Positions 1 to 7,081 of a stretch of DNA of 64,000 nucleotides are shown here, one piece after another. This stretch comes from UBA1952 sp965246855 (GTDB taxonomy: Bacteria > Bacteroidota > Bacteroidia > Chitinophagales > Chitinophagaceae). Below the pieces are notes generated by a model that saw only the letters and a program-made list of their open reading frames with translations, had not been told where the DNA came from and did not search any database. Every line of letters begins with the position of its first letter. Within the stretch, counting starts at the first letter, position 1. A program made the translations under genes and the position numbers. The stretch is taken from assembly GCA_965246855.1 (NCBI GenBank), contig CBDFFP010000008.1, forward strand, positions 1-64,000, read 5' to 3'.

Positions 1-23
1 TCGCCCAGCCGGGGAGGTCTGCC

Positions 24-965
24 GTGCCCGAACTGTCGGTGTGTGTGTGCGGCAAGAACCGGCCGGACCTGCTGGCCGCGTGCCTGAATTCGCTGACGCA
101 CCTGGCCGGGGTCGAGTACGAAGCCCTGGTGATGGACGACGGGTCGGACCCGCCGCTGGAGCCGGCCGTCCGGCCGCTGCTCACACCCGACGTGGCCGGG
201 CGGACGCGGTTTCACCGGCACCCGGTGAGCACCGGGTATGTGGTCGGCCGGAACGAACTCGGCCGGGCGGCCGCCGGGCCGGTGATCCTGACGCTCGACG
301 ACGACGCCGAGTTGATCGACACGAGCGTCCTGGCGGGGCTGCGGGTGCTGGCCGCGGACCCGGCCGTCGGGGCGGTCGGGTTCGCGCAGGTCGACGCGGC
401 CGGGGTCCGGTACCCGGCGTTCATGCAGCCGGCCCCGGTCGATTACATGTGCCGGGTGCCGACGTATTACGGGTACGCGCACCTCATTCGCCGCGACCTG
501 TTCGTTCGGCTGGGCGGGTACACGGAGTTGATCCGGGCGTATGGCGAAGAAAAAGAGTTCTGCAAGCGGGTGTGGGACGCCGGGGCGGAAGTGGTGTACC
601 TGCCGGCGGCGGCCGTCCGCCACTCGCACTCGCCGGCCGGCCGGAACGAACTGACCCGGATGCGCCAGGGGTGCCGGAGTTCGCTGATCGACGCCGTCCG
701 GAACGAGCCGTTCCCGGAGGTGTTGGCCGGGGTGCCGTACCGGCTGTACGGGTACTGGCGGCACCGCAAAGTCGTGTGCGCGCACTACCAGATTTCTGAC
801 GCCGGGGGCCTGCGGTGGCTGGCCCGGGAGCTGGCCGGGGTGCTGCCGGCGGCCGTCCGGGAACGCGGGCCGGTCCGCCGGTCGACGTACCGCCGGTGGC
901 AGACGCTGCGGGCGACGTGGCCGGCGTACACGCCGCCGGCCAGCCCTGACGGGGGGGCGAGATGA
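24..965 (+). CDS. GT2 family glycosyltransferase
   Basis: Predicted inverting GT-A glycosyltransferase that moves a sugar from a nucleotide-sugar donor to a glycan or lipid acceptor on the cytoplasmic side. The N-terminus has the GT2 Rossmann start (SVCVCGKNR) and a DDG at residues 38-40. A DxD-type metal and nucleotide site lies at LDDDAE, 91-96, and EEKEFCKRVWDAG near 174 matches the acceptor-side ED region. The length of 313 aa is normal. The GTG start at 24 follows a GGGGAGG Shine-Dalgarno at 11-17. The last codons overlap the next gene as ATGA, so the two are translationally coupled, as in a glycan cluster. GC-rich, planctomycete-like codon use. Acceptor and sugar cannot be told. Confidence 0.88.
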   Translation: MPELSVCVCGKNRPDLLAACLNSLTHLAGVEYEALVMDDGSDPPLEPAVRPLLTPDVAGRTRFHRHPVSTGYVVGRNELGRAAAGPVILTLDDDAELIDTSVLAGLRVLAADPAVGAVGFAQVDAAGVRYPAFMQPAPVDYMCRVPTYYGYAHLIRRDLFVRLGGYTELIRAYGEEKEFCKRVWDAGAEVVYLPAAAVRHSHSPAGRNELTRMRQGCRSSLIDAVRNEPFPEVLAGVPYRLYGYWRHRKVVCAHYQISDAGGLRWLARELAGVLPAAVRERGPVRRSTYRRWQTLRATWPAYTPPASPDGGAR

Positions 966-1783
966 CTGCCGCCGGCCGGTTCGCGGCCCGCGCGAGGTTT
1001 GCCGGGCTGGCCGTCCGCAACCTGGGGGCCGGGTCGGCCGTCCGGTTTCTGACCCAGCGCGGGCTGGCCGCCGCCGGCCGCCGGCCGGGCGGGTACTATC
1101 TGACCGCCAAGACGGCCGCCCACCCGGTGTTCGTCCGGGCCGGGACGAGCGACCCGGTCGTGTTCCGGCAGATCTTCATCGAGCGTGAGTACGCCCCACT
1201 CGACGGCCTCGTGGCCCCGGAGTTAGTGATCGACTGCGGGGCGAACGTCGGGTACTCGTCGGTCTACTTCCTGTCGCGCTTCCCGAGCTGCCGGCTGGTG
1301 GCGGTCGAGCCGGACCCGGCGAACTTTGCGAGCCTGGTGCGGAACCTGGCTGCGTTCGGGCCGCGGGCGACGGCGGTGCGGGCCGGGGTGTGGTCCCGGC
1401 CGGCCCGGCTGGCGATCCGGCCGGGCGGCTACCGCGGGGACGCCCACTGGGCCAGACAGGTCGTCGAGACGGCCGCCGACGACCCGGCCGGGTTCGACGC
1501 CGTCGACCTGCCGACCCTGTTGGCCCGGTCCGGGGCGGCCCGCATTTCGCTGCTGAAAATGGACATCGAGGGGGCCGAGGCCGAGGTGTTCGCCGGGGAC
1601 TGTGCCGGGGTGCTGGCCGTGGTCGACGCGCTGGCGATCGAGTTGCACGACGACACCGTGTTCGGCCCGGCCACCCCGGTGTTCGACCGGGCCGTCGCGG
1701 GGCTGCCGTTTGCGCGGTCCCGGTCGGGCGAGTTGACGGTGCTAGTGCGGACCGACCGGCCGGCGGCGGGAGGACAAGTGTAG
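962..1783 (+). CDS. FkbM family SAM-dependent methyltransferase
   Basis: Class I methyltransferase of the FkbM type, expected to O-methylate a sugar or another small hydroxylated acceptor. The SAM-binding motif VIDCGANVGYSS is at residues 89-100, the acidic residue that holds the ribose is in VAVEPDP near 114-120, and the FkbM hallmark KMDIEGAE is at 199-206. At 273 aa it is full length for the family. Its ATG overlaps the stop of the glycosyltransferase by four bases, which points to joint glycan decoration. The same very high GC as its neighbour places it on the planctomycete side of the junction. Confidence 0.87.
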   Translation: MTAAGRFAARARFAGLAVRNLGAGSAVRFLTQRGLAAAGRRPGGYYLTAKTAAHPVFVRAGTSDPVVFRQIFIEREYAPLDGLVAPELVIDCGANVGYSSVYFLSRFPSCRLVAVEPDPANFASLVRNLAAFGPRATAVRAGVWSRPARLAIRPGGYRGDAHWARQVVETAADDPAGFDAVDLPTLLARSGAARISLLKMDIEGAEAEVFAGDCAGVLAVVDALAIELHDDTVFGPATPVFDRAVAGLPFARSRSGELTVLVRTDRPAAGGQV

Positions 1784-1894
1784 ACAAGAGGAGACGGATG
1801 CAGGCAGGTGTTGACACGGCGTGACGGTAGGCTACAAACAGCTACAGCAAGCGTTTGTCGCTGAACCCCTCCCGACGAGGGGGCAGCAAATCCT

Positions 1895-1920
1895 ACGGCC
1901 ACCCTTTACGGGGTGGCCGT
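1895..1920. terminator. 10-bp perfect hairpin after the FkbM gene
   Basis: Arms 1895-1904 (ACGGCCACCC) and 1911-1920 pair perfectly around a 6-nt loop. Only a short TTTT follows at 1924, so intrinsic termination is plausible but weak. Confidence 0.45.
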
Positions 1921-1991
1921 GGCGTTTTATGCCGTCCCGACTCCCTGGGGGCGCGGTTCGCCCCAGCCGCTGACCCGGCGAACAAGTCTGA

Positions 1992-2084
1992 ACGAGCCGT
2001 CCCCGTCAGGGGTCGGGATACCCCGGAGTCGAGTCGGGCGGAGTCTGCTCCGGGGCATCCCGACCCCTGACGGGGACGGCTCGT
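1992..2084. repeat. 37-bp near-perfect inverted repeat
   Basis: Arms 1992-2028 and 2048-2084 are reverse complements with a single mismatch (ATACCCC against ATGCCCC), separated by 19 nt. Each arm carries CCCCGTCAGGGG, itself a small palindrome, and related pieces recur at 2106-2125. It lies in the 516-bp gap between the FkbM gene and the next gene, with no gene of its own. It is probably a REP- or MITE-like structure of the GC-rich genome. Confidence 0.75.
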
Positions 2085-2299
2085 CGGGAACCCCACGGAC
2101 CGCGACTGTCAGGGGCCGGGTGACCCCGCCAGACGGAAGGCCGACACCCCGCGGGCTGGTGTGCGGGTCTGACGCCCCGGCCGGCTGCTGTTCGCCCCGG
2201 CTGACACCCGCCGCCCGCTCTGCTAACATACTCCTTCGGTGTTCGCGCCCCTCCGCGCCGTTGCGAGAGACCGCTTCTCCCCGCCCGAAAGCCCCCCCG

Positions 2300-2734
2300 A
2301 TGACCCGGCGTTACGTCGACCAACTCCGCGACGGCGACACTCTGGACGACGTGTACCTCGCCACCGACAAGCAGTTGCGGGTCAACCGCAAGGGCGATTC
2401 GTTCGTCCAGGTCGATTTGCGCGACCGCACCGGTGGGTTGTCGGCGCGCATCTGGAACGCCGGCGAACACCTGTTTAAGTCGTTCGACAACGGCGATTAC
2501 GTCCACGTCGAGGGGAAAGTCCAGAACTTCCAGGGGGCACTCCAAGTCATCATGACCCACGTCGAGCGGGTCGAGGCCGAGAAGGTCGAGGCGGCGGACT
2601 TTCTGCCGCACACCGACCAGGACGTGCCGAAACTGCTCGACCGGCTGCGGACGTACTTACTCCGGCTGACCAACCCGCACCTGCGGGCGTTGGCCGAGGT
2701 GTTTTTGATGGACGACGCCTCTCGTGGACGATGA
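2300..2734 (+). CDS. OB-fold/YhaM-like nuclease, cut at the C-terminus
   Basis: About 139 N-terminal residues of a protein resembling YhaM-type 3'-5' exoribonucleases, which have an N-terminal OB fold and a C-terminal HD phosphohydrolase domain. Visible are the OB-fold strands (FVQVDLRDRTGGLSARIW, GDYVHVEGKVQNFQG) and the linker helices up to FLMDDA. The catalytic HD part is missing because the sequence changes identity at about 2716. The last few codons (SRGR, stop) belong to the other genome. ATG 2300 is chosen because it begins the conserved MTRRYVDQLRDGD start; the upstream in-frame extension crosses the hairpin region. No nuclease activity can be inferred from this fragment alone. Confidence 0.75.
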   Translation: MTRRYVDQLRDGDTLDDVYLATDKQLRVNRKGDSFVQVDLRDRTGGLSARIWNAGEHLFKSFDNGDYVHVEGKVQNFQGALQVIMTHVERVEAEKVEAADFLPHTDQDVPKLLDRLRTYLLRLTNPHLRALAEVFLMDDASRGR

Positions 2735-2735
2735 A
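2705..2735. other. Junction between planctomycete and Bacteroidota DNA
   Basis: Left of about 2716 the codons, GC content and protein family fit a planctomycete. Right of about 2720 a different frame encodes a Bacteroidota protein already in mid-gene. No repeat, tRNA, integrase or insertion sequence marks the border, and both genes are truncated by it. This fits a misassembled contig better than a biological insertion. Confidence 0.8.
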
Positions 2736-3675
2736 TGCCAAGCAGGACAGCCTTCTTATTCCGCACAACGGCCCGATGCCCATTATCATTCCCGATGCGG
2801 CGCACGTGATTGTGGGCGAGGTAACGGAGAAGAAACCGGAAGCCGAATGGATACGGCAGTTTGCGGTGGCGGGGGATTTTCTTTCCAAAACAAAAGCGTG
2901 GGAAGAAATACCTGCAACCACTTTTACGCAGCCGCTGTACGATGCCGCGATGGGGATTTTACGGGGAAACCGCGCGCTGTTGAAAGTGGCGGTTTTGCAG
3001 GGATTGCCGGAACGAGGAGGCGCGTGGAAAAGTGCGGAACTGCGCGAGTTGTTGCGGTGGCTGGTGGGGAATGTAAAGGAAGAAATCCCGGTGCGGACGG
3101 CAGCGTTGCAGGTCTGTGGGAAATGGGATTCCGGCAAGGGAAACAGCGCGTTTTATGCCTCGCTTCTGGGGGACAGTTCTTACTACGTGGCGGGCACGGC
3201 GCTGGGCCTTCTCTCCAAAACAGACAGCGCCGAAGCGTTGCGCGCGGCACGAAAAATTCTGGACGAAAAAACGGCGCGCTCGCTGCTGCTTTCCAATGCC
3301 GCAGAGATTGTGGCGCAAACCGGAAAAGAGGAAGACCTCCTTCGCATTTCCGCCAATGCCGAAGGCAAATGGGGAAGCGCCCGCCTGCCGCTCGTGGAGC
3401 CGGTGGTTTTGTTTTGGAAAGCCGATGGAACCAATGGCCGGGCCGCGCTGGCGCTGCTTCAGAAATGGCTTTTTGAGGAAGAAGCGGGCTTTATGAAGGA
3501 GCGGCATCTGGGGGAGTGGCAGGATATGGTGGTGCGGGCGCAGGAAGAAAGGGAAAATCCGTTTTGGCGGGCGAAACGGGAGGCTCTGCGGGCGTTTCTA
3601 AAGGAAGTTCAGGCGGCGGAAAAAGACGCGGCTACGGCAGAACGGATTGGGAAGATGGCGGAGCGGGTGAAGTAG
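2719..3675 (+). CDS. C-terminal fragment, probable M1 aminopeptidase
   Basis: Open from the junction with no natural start; the first ATG is at 2731. The roughly 317 residues are mostly alpha-helical HEAT-like repeats (for example RALLKVAVLQGLPERGG, SSYYVAGTALGLLSKTDSAEALRAAR). This resembles the C-terminal domain of Bacteroidota M1 zinc aminopeptidases, whose preceding segment reads like PIIIPDAAHVIVGEVTEKK here. The catalytic HExxH...E domain would lie upstream and is absent, so the fragment is not active as it stands. The M1 assignment rests on domain pattern only; another HEAT-repeat protein is possible. Confidence 0.5.
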   Translation, partial: LSWTMNAKQDSLLIPHNGPMPIIIPDAAHVIVGEVTEKKPEAEWIRQFAVAGDFLSKTKAWEEIPATTFTQPLYDAAMGILRGNRALLKVAVLQGLPERGGAWKSAELRELLRWLVGNVKEEIPVRTAALQVCGKWDSGKGNSAFYASLLGDSSYYVAGTALGLLSKTDSAEALRAARKILDEKTARSLLLSNAAEIVAQTGKEEDLLRISANAEGKWGSARLPLVEPVVLFWKADGTNGRAALALLQKWLFEEEAGFMKERHLGEWQDMVVRAQEERENPFWRAKREALRAFLKEVQAAEKDAATAERIGKMAERVK

Positions 3676-3775
3676 GGGAGAAGTAGATTTTACGCAAGCG
3701 CAATGTTCTGTTTGTTATGCTATTACGACAACAAGACATTTTCTACATATTTTAGTGCGCTGTACCCTAATTATA

Positions 3776-4333
3776 CTACGAAAGTTGTAAACCTAAATCA
3801 GTTGGCAACCCATCAAGGCTTTTCAGGTTGTTGTCTTTCATATACTGAATTAAGCCTTCTTCGCCTTTCTTTTCGGCCCACTCAAAGTGAATGTCGCGCT
3901 CGCCGATGTAATCATAAAGCGGAACGCCAAAGCCGCAGGAGGTTTGAACCAAGTCAATCTCCGCAACGATTATCTGCCTTGTGCTGGGATAAATGGTAAA
4001 TTCTTTTGCGTAAGATTCCCACGATTCGGAGCTTGGCAAAACGGTGGCTCCTTTTCCATAAAGCCGCAAAATATTGGGCTTTCCCACAAAAGAACAAAAC
4101 ATGAAATTTATGCGCCCGTTTTCCAGTGTGTGTGCAGAAGTTTCATTGCCGCTGCTTATCAAATCCATATAAGCCACTTTGTTGTCGTCCAGCACCCGAA
4201 AACAGTCTAAGCCTTTGGGCGAAAGATTGATTCTTCCCTCACTGCTCAGCGGCGCGGTGGCGACAAAAAAAAGATGCTGCTCGCTGATGAATTCTTTGTG
4301 TGCGGCGCTGATGGAATTGCTGAATTTGCCCAT
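3776..4333 (-). CDS. Pyridoxamine 5'-phosphate oxidase-like FMN-binding protein
   Basis: Split-barrel flavoprotein of the PPOX superfamily, 185 aa. The N-terminal strand pattern (HLFFVATAPLSSEGRINLSPKG) is the usual FMN-contacting start, followed by VAYMDLISSGNETSAHTLENGRINFMF and the barrel strand NILRLYGKGATVL. These proteins often reduce flavins, F420 or haem-related substrates, and the substrate cannot be told here. It is not the vitamin B6 enzyme PdxH, which has a different C-terminus. It is monocistronic and divergent from the gene at 4453, with a promoter-like CAAAGATA (TATCTTTG on its strand) at 4370-4377. Confidence 0.8.
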   Translation of the reverse strand: MGKFSNSISAAHKEFISEQHLFFVATAPLSSEGRINLSPKGLDCFRVLDDNKVAYMDLISSGNETSAHTLENGRINFMFCSFVGKPNILRLYGKGATVLPSSESWESYAKEFTIYPSTRQIIVAEIDLVQTSCGFGVPLYDYIGERDIHFEWAEKKGEEGLIQYMKDNNLKSLDGLPTDLGLQLS

Positions 4334-4369
4334 GAGGTTGAGGGGTGTTTTTTGCTAAAATTTGCGCGA

Positions 4370-4377
4370 CAAAGATA
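4370..4377 (-). promoter_or_regulatory. TAnnTTTG -7 element for the FMN-binding protein
   Basis: TATCTTTG on the minus strand, 36 bases before the start at 4333. It fits the Bacteroidota -7 consensus TAnnTTTG; no clear -33 TTG was assigned. Confidence 0.5.
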
Positions 4378-4452
4378 AGCGCTTGCGCTAATAGGGAAGA
4401 TTTGCATACCCAAATTTCTGTCCAATTTGCTTCCTGCTTATTTTTGCATCCT

Positions 4453-4938
4453 ATGAAAGGAAACATTTCCATCCCACCCGTTCCAGAATTCAGAGAGCAC
4501 ATTACCGCCGTCTTGATGATGCTGGATGGGTATTACAAAGCTGTAGAAGCAGAAGTGCTTCCGGCTACACCAAAATCGCAACGCGTTATAAACATCCTAA
4601 GCCCGGCAGATTTACAGGAGCTAAAAGACAAGTTTGACGCGGCCCCGCCCGATGAAAAAGTGCCGATGACAGCGGCCGAAGCCGTACGGCTTTCTGCCTG
4701 CTACCTGCTGTTAAGCCATTTGCTGATATCGGAAGAAGGCGAAAAGTTGTTTGCGCTGATGTATGCAATCGTACCCGACGATGGTAGTTTGGACAACCCG
4801 GGCTTCTATGATTTTCCCACAATACGAAACCGGATTCTGATTATCAACGACCACCTGATTATCAACAGTGAAGCGCAAATTAGTGACGCGGAAGGCTATG
4901 CAGAGATGAAGGCGCAAATAGCGGCCCTGATTGCGTAA
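4453..4938 (+). CDS. Small protein of unknown function
   Basis: 161 aa from ATG 4453 (MKGNISIPPVPEFREHITAV), not recognised. Longer in-frame starts at 4345 are disfavoured because that stretch overlaps the promoter region of the divergent gene. It is soluble, acidic and mostly helical, without signal peptide or membrane segment. The segment RILIINDHLIINSEAQISDAE near the end may form strands. The reading frame continues past the stop TAA for another 74 codons (see next feature). Confidence 0.6.
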   Translation: MKGNISIPPVPEFREHITAVLMMLDGYYKAVEAEVLPATPKSQRVINILSPADLQELKDKFDAAPPDEKVPMTAAEAVRLSACYLLLSHLLISEEGEKLFALMYAIVPDDGSLDNPGFYDFPTIRNRILIINDHLIINSEAQISDAEGYAEMKAQIAALIA

Positions 4939-5163
4939 AGCAGACGCTTCCGGGAAAATCGCTTCTGCAAGTACGATACAAACTTAAAACTCATCTGCAC
5001 CGTAGCAGGTAGCGAAGCCTATGTGGCCGCTTTGGTGGTAAAGAAGATAGCCGATGCCGCCGCACTTGCAGGCATCAACGGCGCAGCGGAAATCAGCCGC
5101 AAGCTGGGCGAGCGTTTTGAAGGGCAAGGCGGCAGCGGTAATACCAATACCCCAAACCCTTAA
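4939..5163 (+). pseudogene. In-frame coding remnant after the stop at 4936
   Basis: Directly after the TAA of the preceding gene the same frame stays open to TAA 5161-5163. From about 4972 it reads like real protein (LICTVAGSEAYVAALVVKKI, then INGAAEISRKLGERFEGQGG). No ATG is present in frame, and only a GTG near 5020 could start it. Either the preceding gene gained a nonsense codon and once ended here, or this is the 3' remnant of another gene. The protein was not recognised. A strong terminator follows at 5188, as for a true gene end. Confidence 0.4.
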
Positions 5164-5187
5164 TTGTTATTATTAATAAAAAGAAGT

Positions 5188-5221
5188 AAAAAAGGCCCTG
5201 CCATTGGTGGGGCCTTTTTTT
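5188..5221 (+). terminator. Intrinsic terminator
   Basis: AAAAAAGGCCC at 5188-5198 pairs with GGGCCTTTTTT from 5210, with a loop of about 11 nt and a run of seven T. Works in principle in both directions. Confidence 0.85.
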
Positions 5222-5261
5222 GTGCGGCCATCCGGGTGCTACCCACTGCTGAAGAGAACCG

Positions 5262-5534
5262 GTTCGGCAAAAAGGGAAGCGCGCTCGGTTTATAGCCAAA
5301 CCAGTTTGAATAGGAAGTGGGTCTGTTTACTGCGGAGGTAAACGGGTTTGGGTAAAAAGAGAGCCCGTTCGGTTGGCATCCAAACTTGTTTGGATATTAA
5401 GGGAGCCTGTTTGGGTAAAAAGCGAACGGGTTCGGCTGGCATCCAAACGGGTTTGGCTATGAAGTGGGAGGGGGTACTTGGGAAGTGGGCACCCCCACTT
5501 GTGGTGGGAACGACCCCACTTCAGAAGTGGGGGT
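5262..5534. repeat. Array A: 21-nt tandem units in a 63-nt higher-order repeat
   Basis: Thirteen consecutive 21-nt steps. Three unit types alternate (GTTTGGGTAAAAAG..., GTTCGGTTGGCATCCAAAC..., GTTTGGATATTAAGG...), giving a 63-nt super-unit seen at 5262-5324, 5346-5408 and 5409-5471, with a single unit inserted at 5325-5345. The last units change to CCCCACTTC/GAAGTGGGG, a 9-bp palindrome at 5514-5532. The copies are degenerate and there are no spacers as in CRISPR. The remaining gap, 5535-5623, shows nothing else. Confidence 0.85.
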
Positions 5535-5623
5535 AATGGGAAAATGTAGTGTTAAAATAGGTGTGTTTGGAGGAAAAGTGGGAAATGATTATTTTTATAA
5601 GAGAAGGCTTGGAGGACTTTTGG

Positions 5624-5815
5624 GCTAACGCAGAGGGCTTTATGCAGGTTGAGAATTAGCATTACGTCTGCCCGAGCCGCTGGTGATTGAAAATATTTTG
5701 ATGAAGTTAAGTACTAATAATCAGCGATGTTTGTCCAGTCCGAACCAATGGAAGGTTTTGCAATTTGCTGAAGTTTAGTTTGTCAAGCCCAACTTGCATA
5801 AAACCCCATGTTAGC
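5624..5815 (-). repeat. Palindromic-ended element, attC-like
   Basis: The ends are imperfect inverted repeats: GCTAACGCAGAGGGCTTTAT... from 5624 and the complement of ...ATAAAACCCCATGTTAGC to 5815, sharing GCTAAC and TTATGCA(A/G)GTTG. The span is 192 bp with little else conserved inside. It ends 8 bp from the stop of the TIR gene. GCTAAC/GTTAGC termini with inner paired boxes next to a single promoterless-looking gene are what integron attC sites look like. However, the outer boxes match GTTRRRY only partly, and the length is at or beyond the upper end of known sites. A MITE remnant is the alternative. Confidence 0.45.
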
Positions 5816-5823
5816 AGCAGGAT

Positions 5824-6756
5824 TTAATGTTCGTTTTTATAGAATTCGTCCATTTGCAACATCGCTAATCTTCTAGCTTCGTCAATGGAATACTTCCCTT
5901 TTAATCTTTTGCCCTCATCAACTATTCCAATTTTATTGGAAATAATTTTCGCTATTTTAGAAGTACCTTCTTTTATATCAAGATATCCAATTGCAGACGA
6001 TAGCCCGTCTACTTTAGAATTGTCAACTCTTACTGGCAAAACATAATATCTTCCCTTTTCAATCAATAACCTTTCTAATGCAGCCTGTCTTTCATGGATA
6101 GTCCATATTTTATTAATATAAGAATTTGAAATCAACATCACACAAAATTGAGACTTTGAGCTATAAATGTCGTATAAATGTGTAACAAGATTTTTACCTA
6201 ATAGTTCAGACCTTTCAAAATTATCATAAAATACTCTCAGCTTATTTTTTATGAGAAATTTGGAAATATCTTCTGCATATAATCTATCCTCTCCGGCAAA
6301 AGATAATGCAACATCATACTCATATTGCCTTAACTGCCACTCTTCGCACAAGAGTAGAATTTGTTCAAATTCGAGTCCAACATCGTAGTTTACTTTATCT
6401 TTATCTAAAACCAAATAGTGCTTCAACTTTTCATCAATTTTATCTACAAATGCTTTTGCGTTATATGTATATATAACAATAATTGCTTTTGGAAAATGTG
6501 TTCTAAGTTTTGCAATTAGTTCATATAAGCTATTCATTGCCTCATCTCCATATCCGAGAATTGAGGGATCAAGAAATACTGTATTAATTCCATTTTTTTG
6601 AATCAGAGGTTGGATTTGATCCTCCTTGTGCGTAGAAATTACTCTATGAACTGTTGGAAACGCGTTTAAATGAGCATATAGAGAATTTACACCAGCAGTT
6701 CCATGATGATGCGTTCCAAAAATTAAAACGTTCAAATAAGGTCTAAACCGTTTCAT
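5824..6756 (-). CDS. TIR-domain protein with N-terminal receiver-like domain
   Basis: 310 aa. Residues about 8-115 form a Rossmann-like domain resembling a response-regulator receiver (VLIFGTHHHG, VFLD at 60-63, AIIVIYTYN at 91-99). Residues about 145-275 form a TIR domain: YDVALSFAGEDR at 147-158, VFYDNFERSELLGKNL at 175-190, then the WTIHERQAALERLL segment. E222 in WTIHE is the expected catalytic glutamate of TIR NADases. Such proteins often act in anti-phage defence by consuming NAD or making a signal, though none of the partner genes is next to it. The gene is far more AT-rich than its surroundings and sits between palindromic sites (5624-5815 and from 6832), so it was probably acquired. 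No membrane segment. Confidence 0.82.
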   Translation of the reverse strand: MKRFRPYLNVLIFGTHHHGTAGVNSLYAHLNAFPTVHRVISTHKEDQIQPLIQKNGINTVFLDPSILGYGDEAMNSLYELIAKLRTHFPKAIIVIYTYNAKAFVDKIDEKLKHYLVLDKDKVNYDVGLEFEQILLLCEEWQLRQYEYDVALSFAGEDRLYAEDISKFLIKNKLRVFYDNFERSELLGKNLVTHLYDIYSSKSQFCVMLISNSYINKIWTIHERQAALERLLIEKGRYYVLPVRVDNSKVDGLSSAIGYLDIKEGTSKIAKIISNKIGIVDEGKRLKGKYSIDEARRLAMLQMDEFYKNEH

Positions 6757-6831
6757 ATTTAGATATTTGTAATAATGTTTCTAGTAATAATTATTTCCCA
6801 TTTAAGTTAGGGGATTTCAAAGTAGATTTGT

Positions 6832-6934
6832 CTTGCTGCTAATATTCTGTTTGCCGCAATTGGAGTAGCGGCAATCCGTCCATAGTCCGCAACCGCGTTT
6901 CGGCAATCATCCCAATACGGGTGTATTGCCGCTA
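6832..6934. repeat. Degenerate palindromic site on the other side of the TIR gene
   Basis: CTTGCTGCTAATATTCTG from 6832 mirrors the sequence at 5800-5821 on the opposite strand (TTAGCAGCAGG), so the TIR gene is bracketed by inverted TTAGCAGCA. Further in, TAGCGGCAAT at 6866-6875 pairs with ATTGCCGCTA at 6925-6934. It may be a decayed partner of the 5624-5815 element. The rest of the gap to 7081 shows only a promoter-like motif. Confidence 0.35.
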
Positions 6935-7051
6935 TTGAAGGTTTTTTCAGGGTTGCGCATTGCAAAACGCGCCGCAAAATACGAGCGCTCTTCCATATTT
7001 CAAAACCCCGCCCAACTTCCCAACCATTTCTCCCGTCTTTTCCTAAACTTA

Positions 7052-7059
7052 TACTTTCG
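7052..7059 (+). promoter_or_regulatory. TAnnTTTG-like element before the FG-GAP gene
   Basis: TACTTTCG, one mismatch to TAnnTTTG, 22 bases before ATG 7082. Confidence 0.4.
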
Positions 7060-7081
7060 CAGCCTTTTCAGCAAACGACCT

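Noticed and set aside
1..2715. Horizontal transfer of planctomycete genes into the Bacteroidota genome
   Set aside because: Both border genes are cut mid-domain, there are no mobile-element ends, and the foreign part runs to the window edge. A chimeric assembly explains it more simply.
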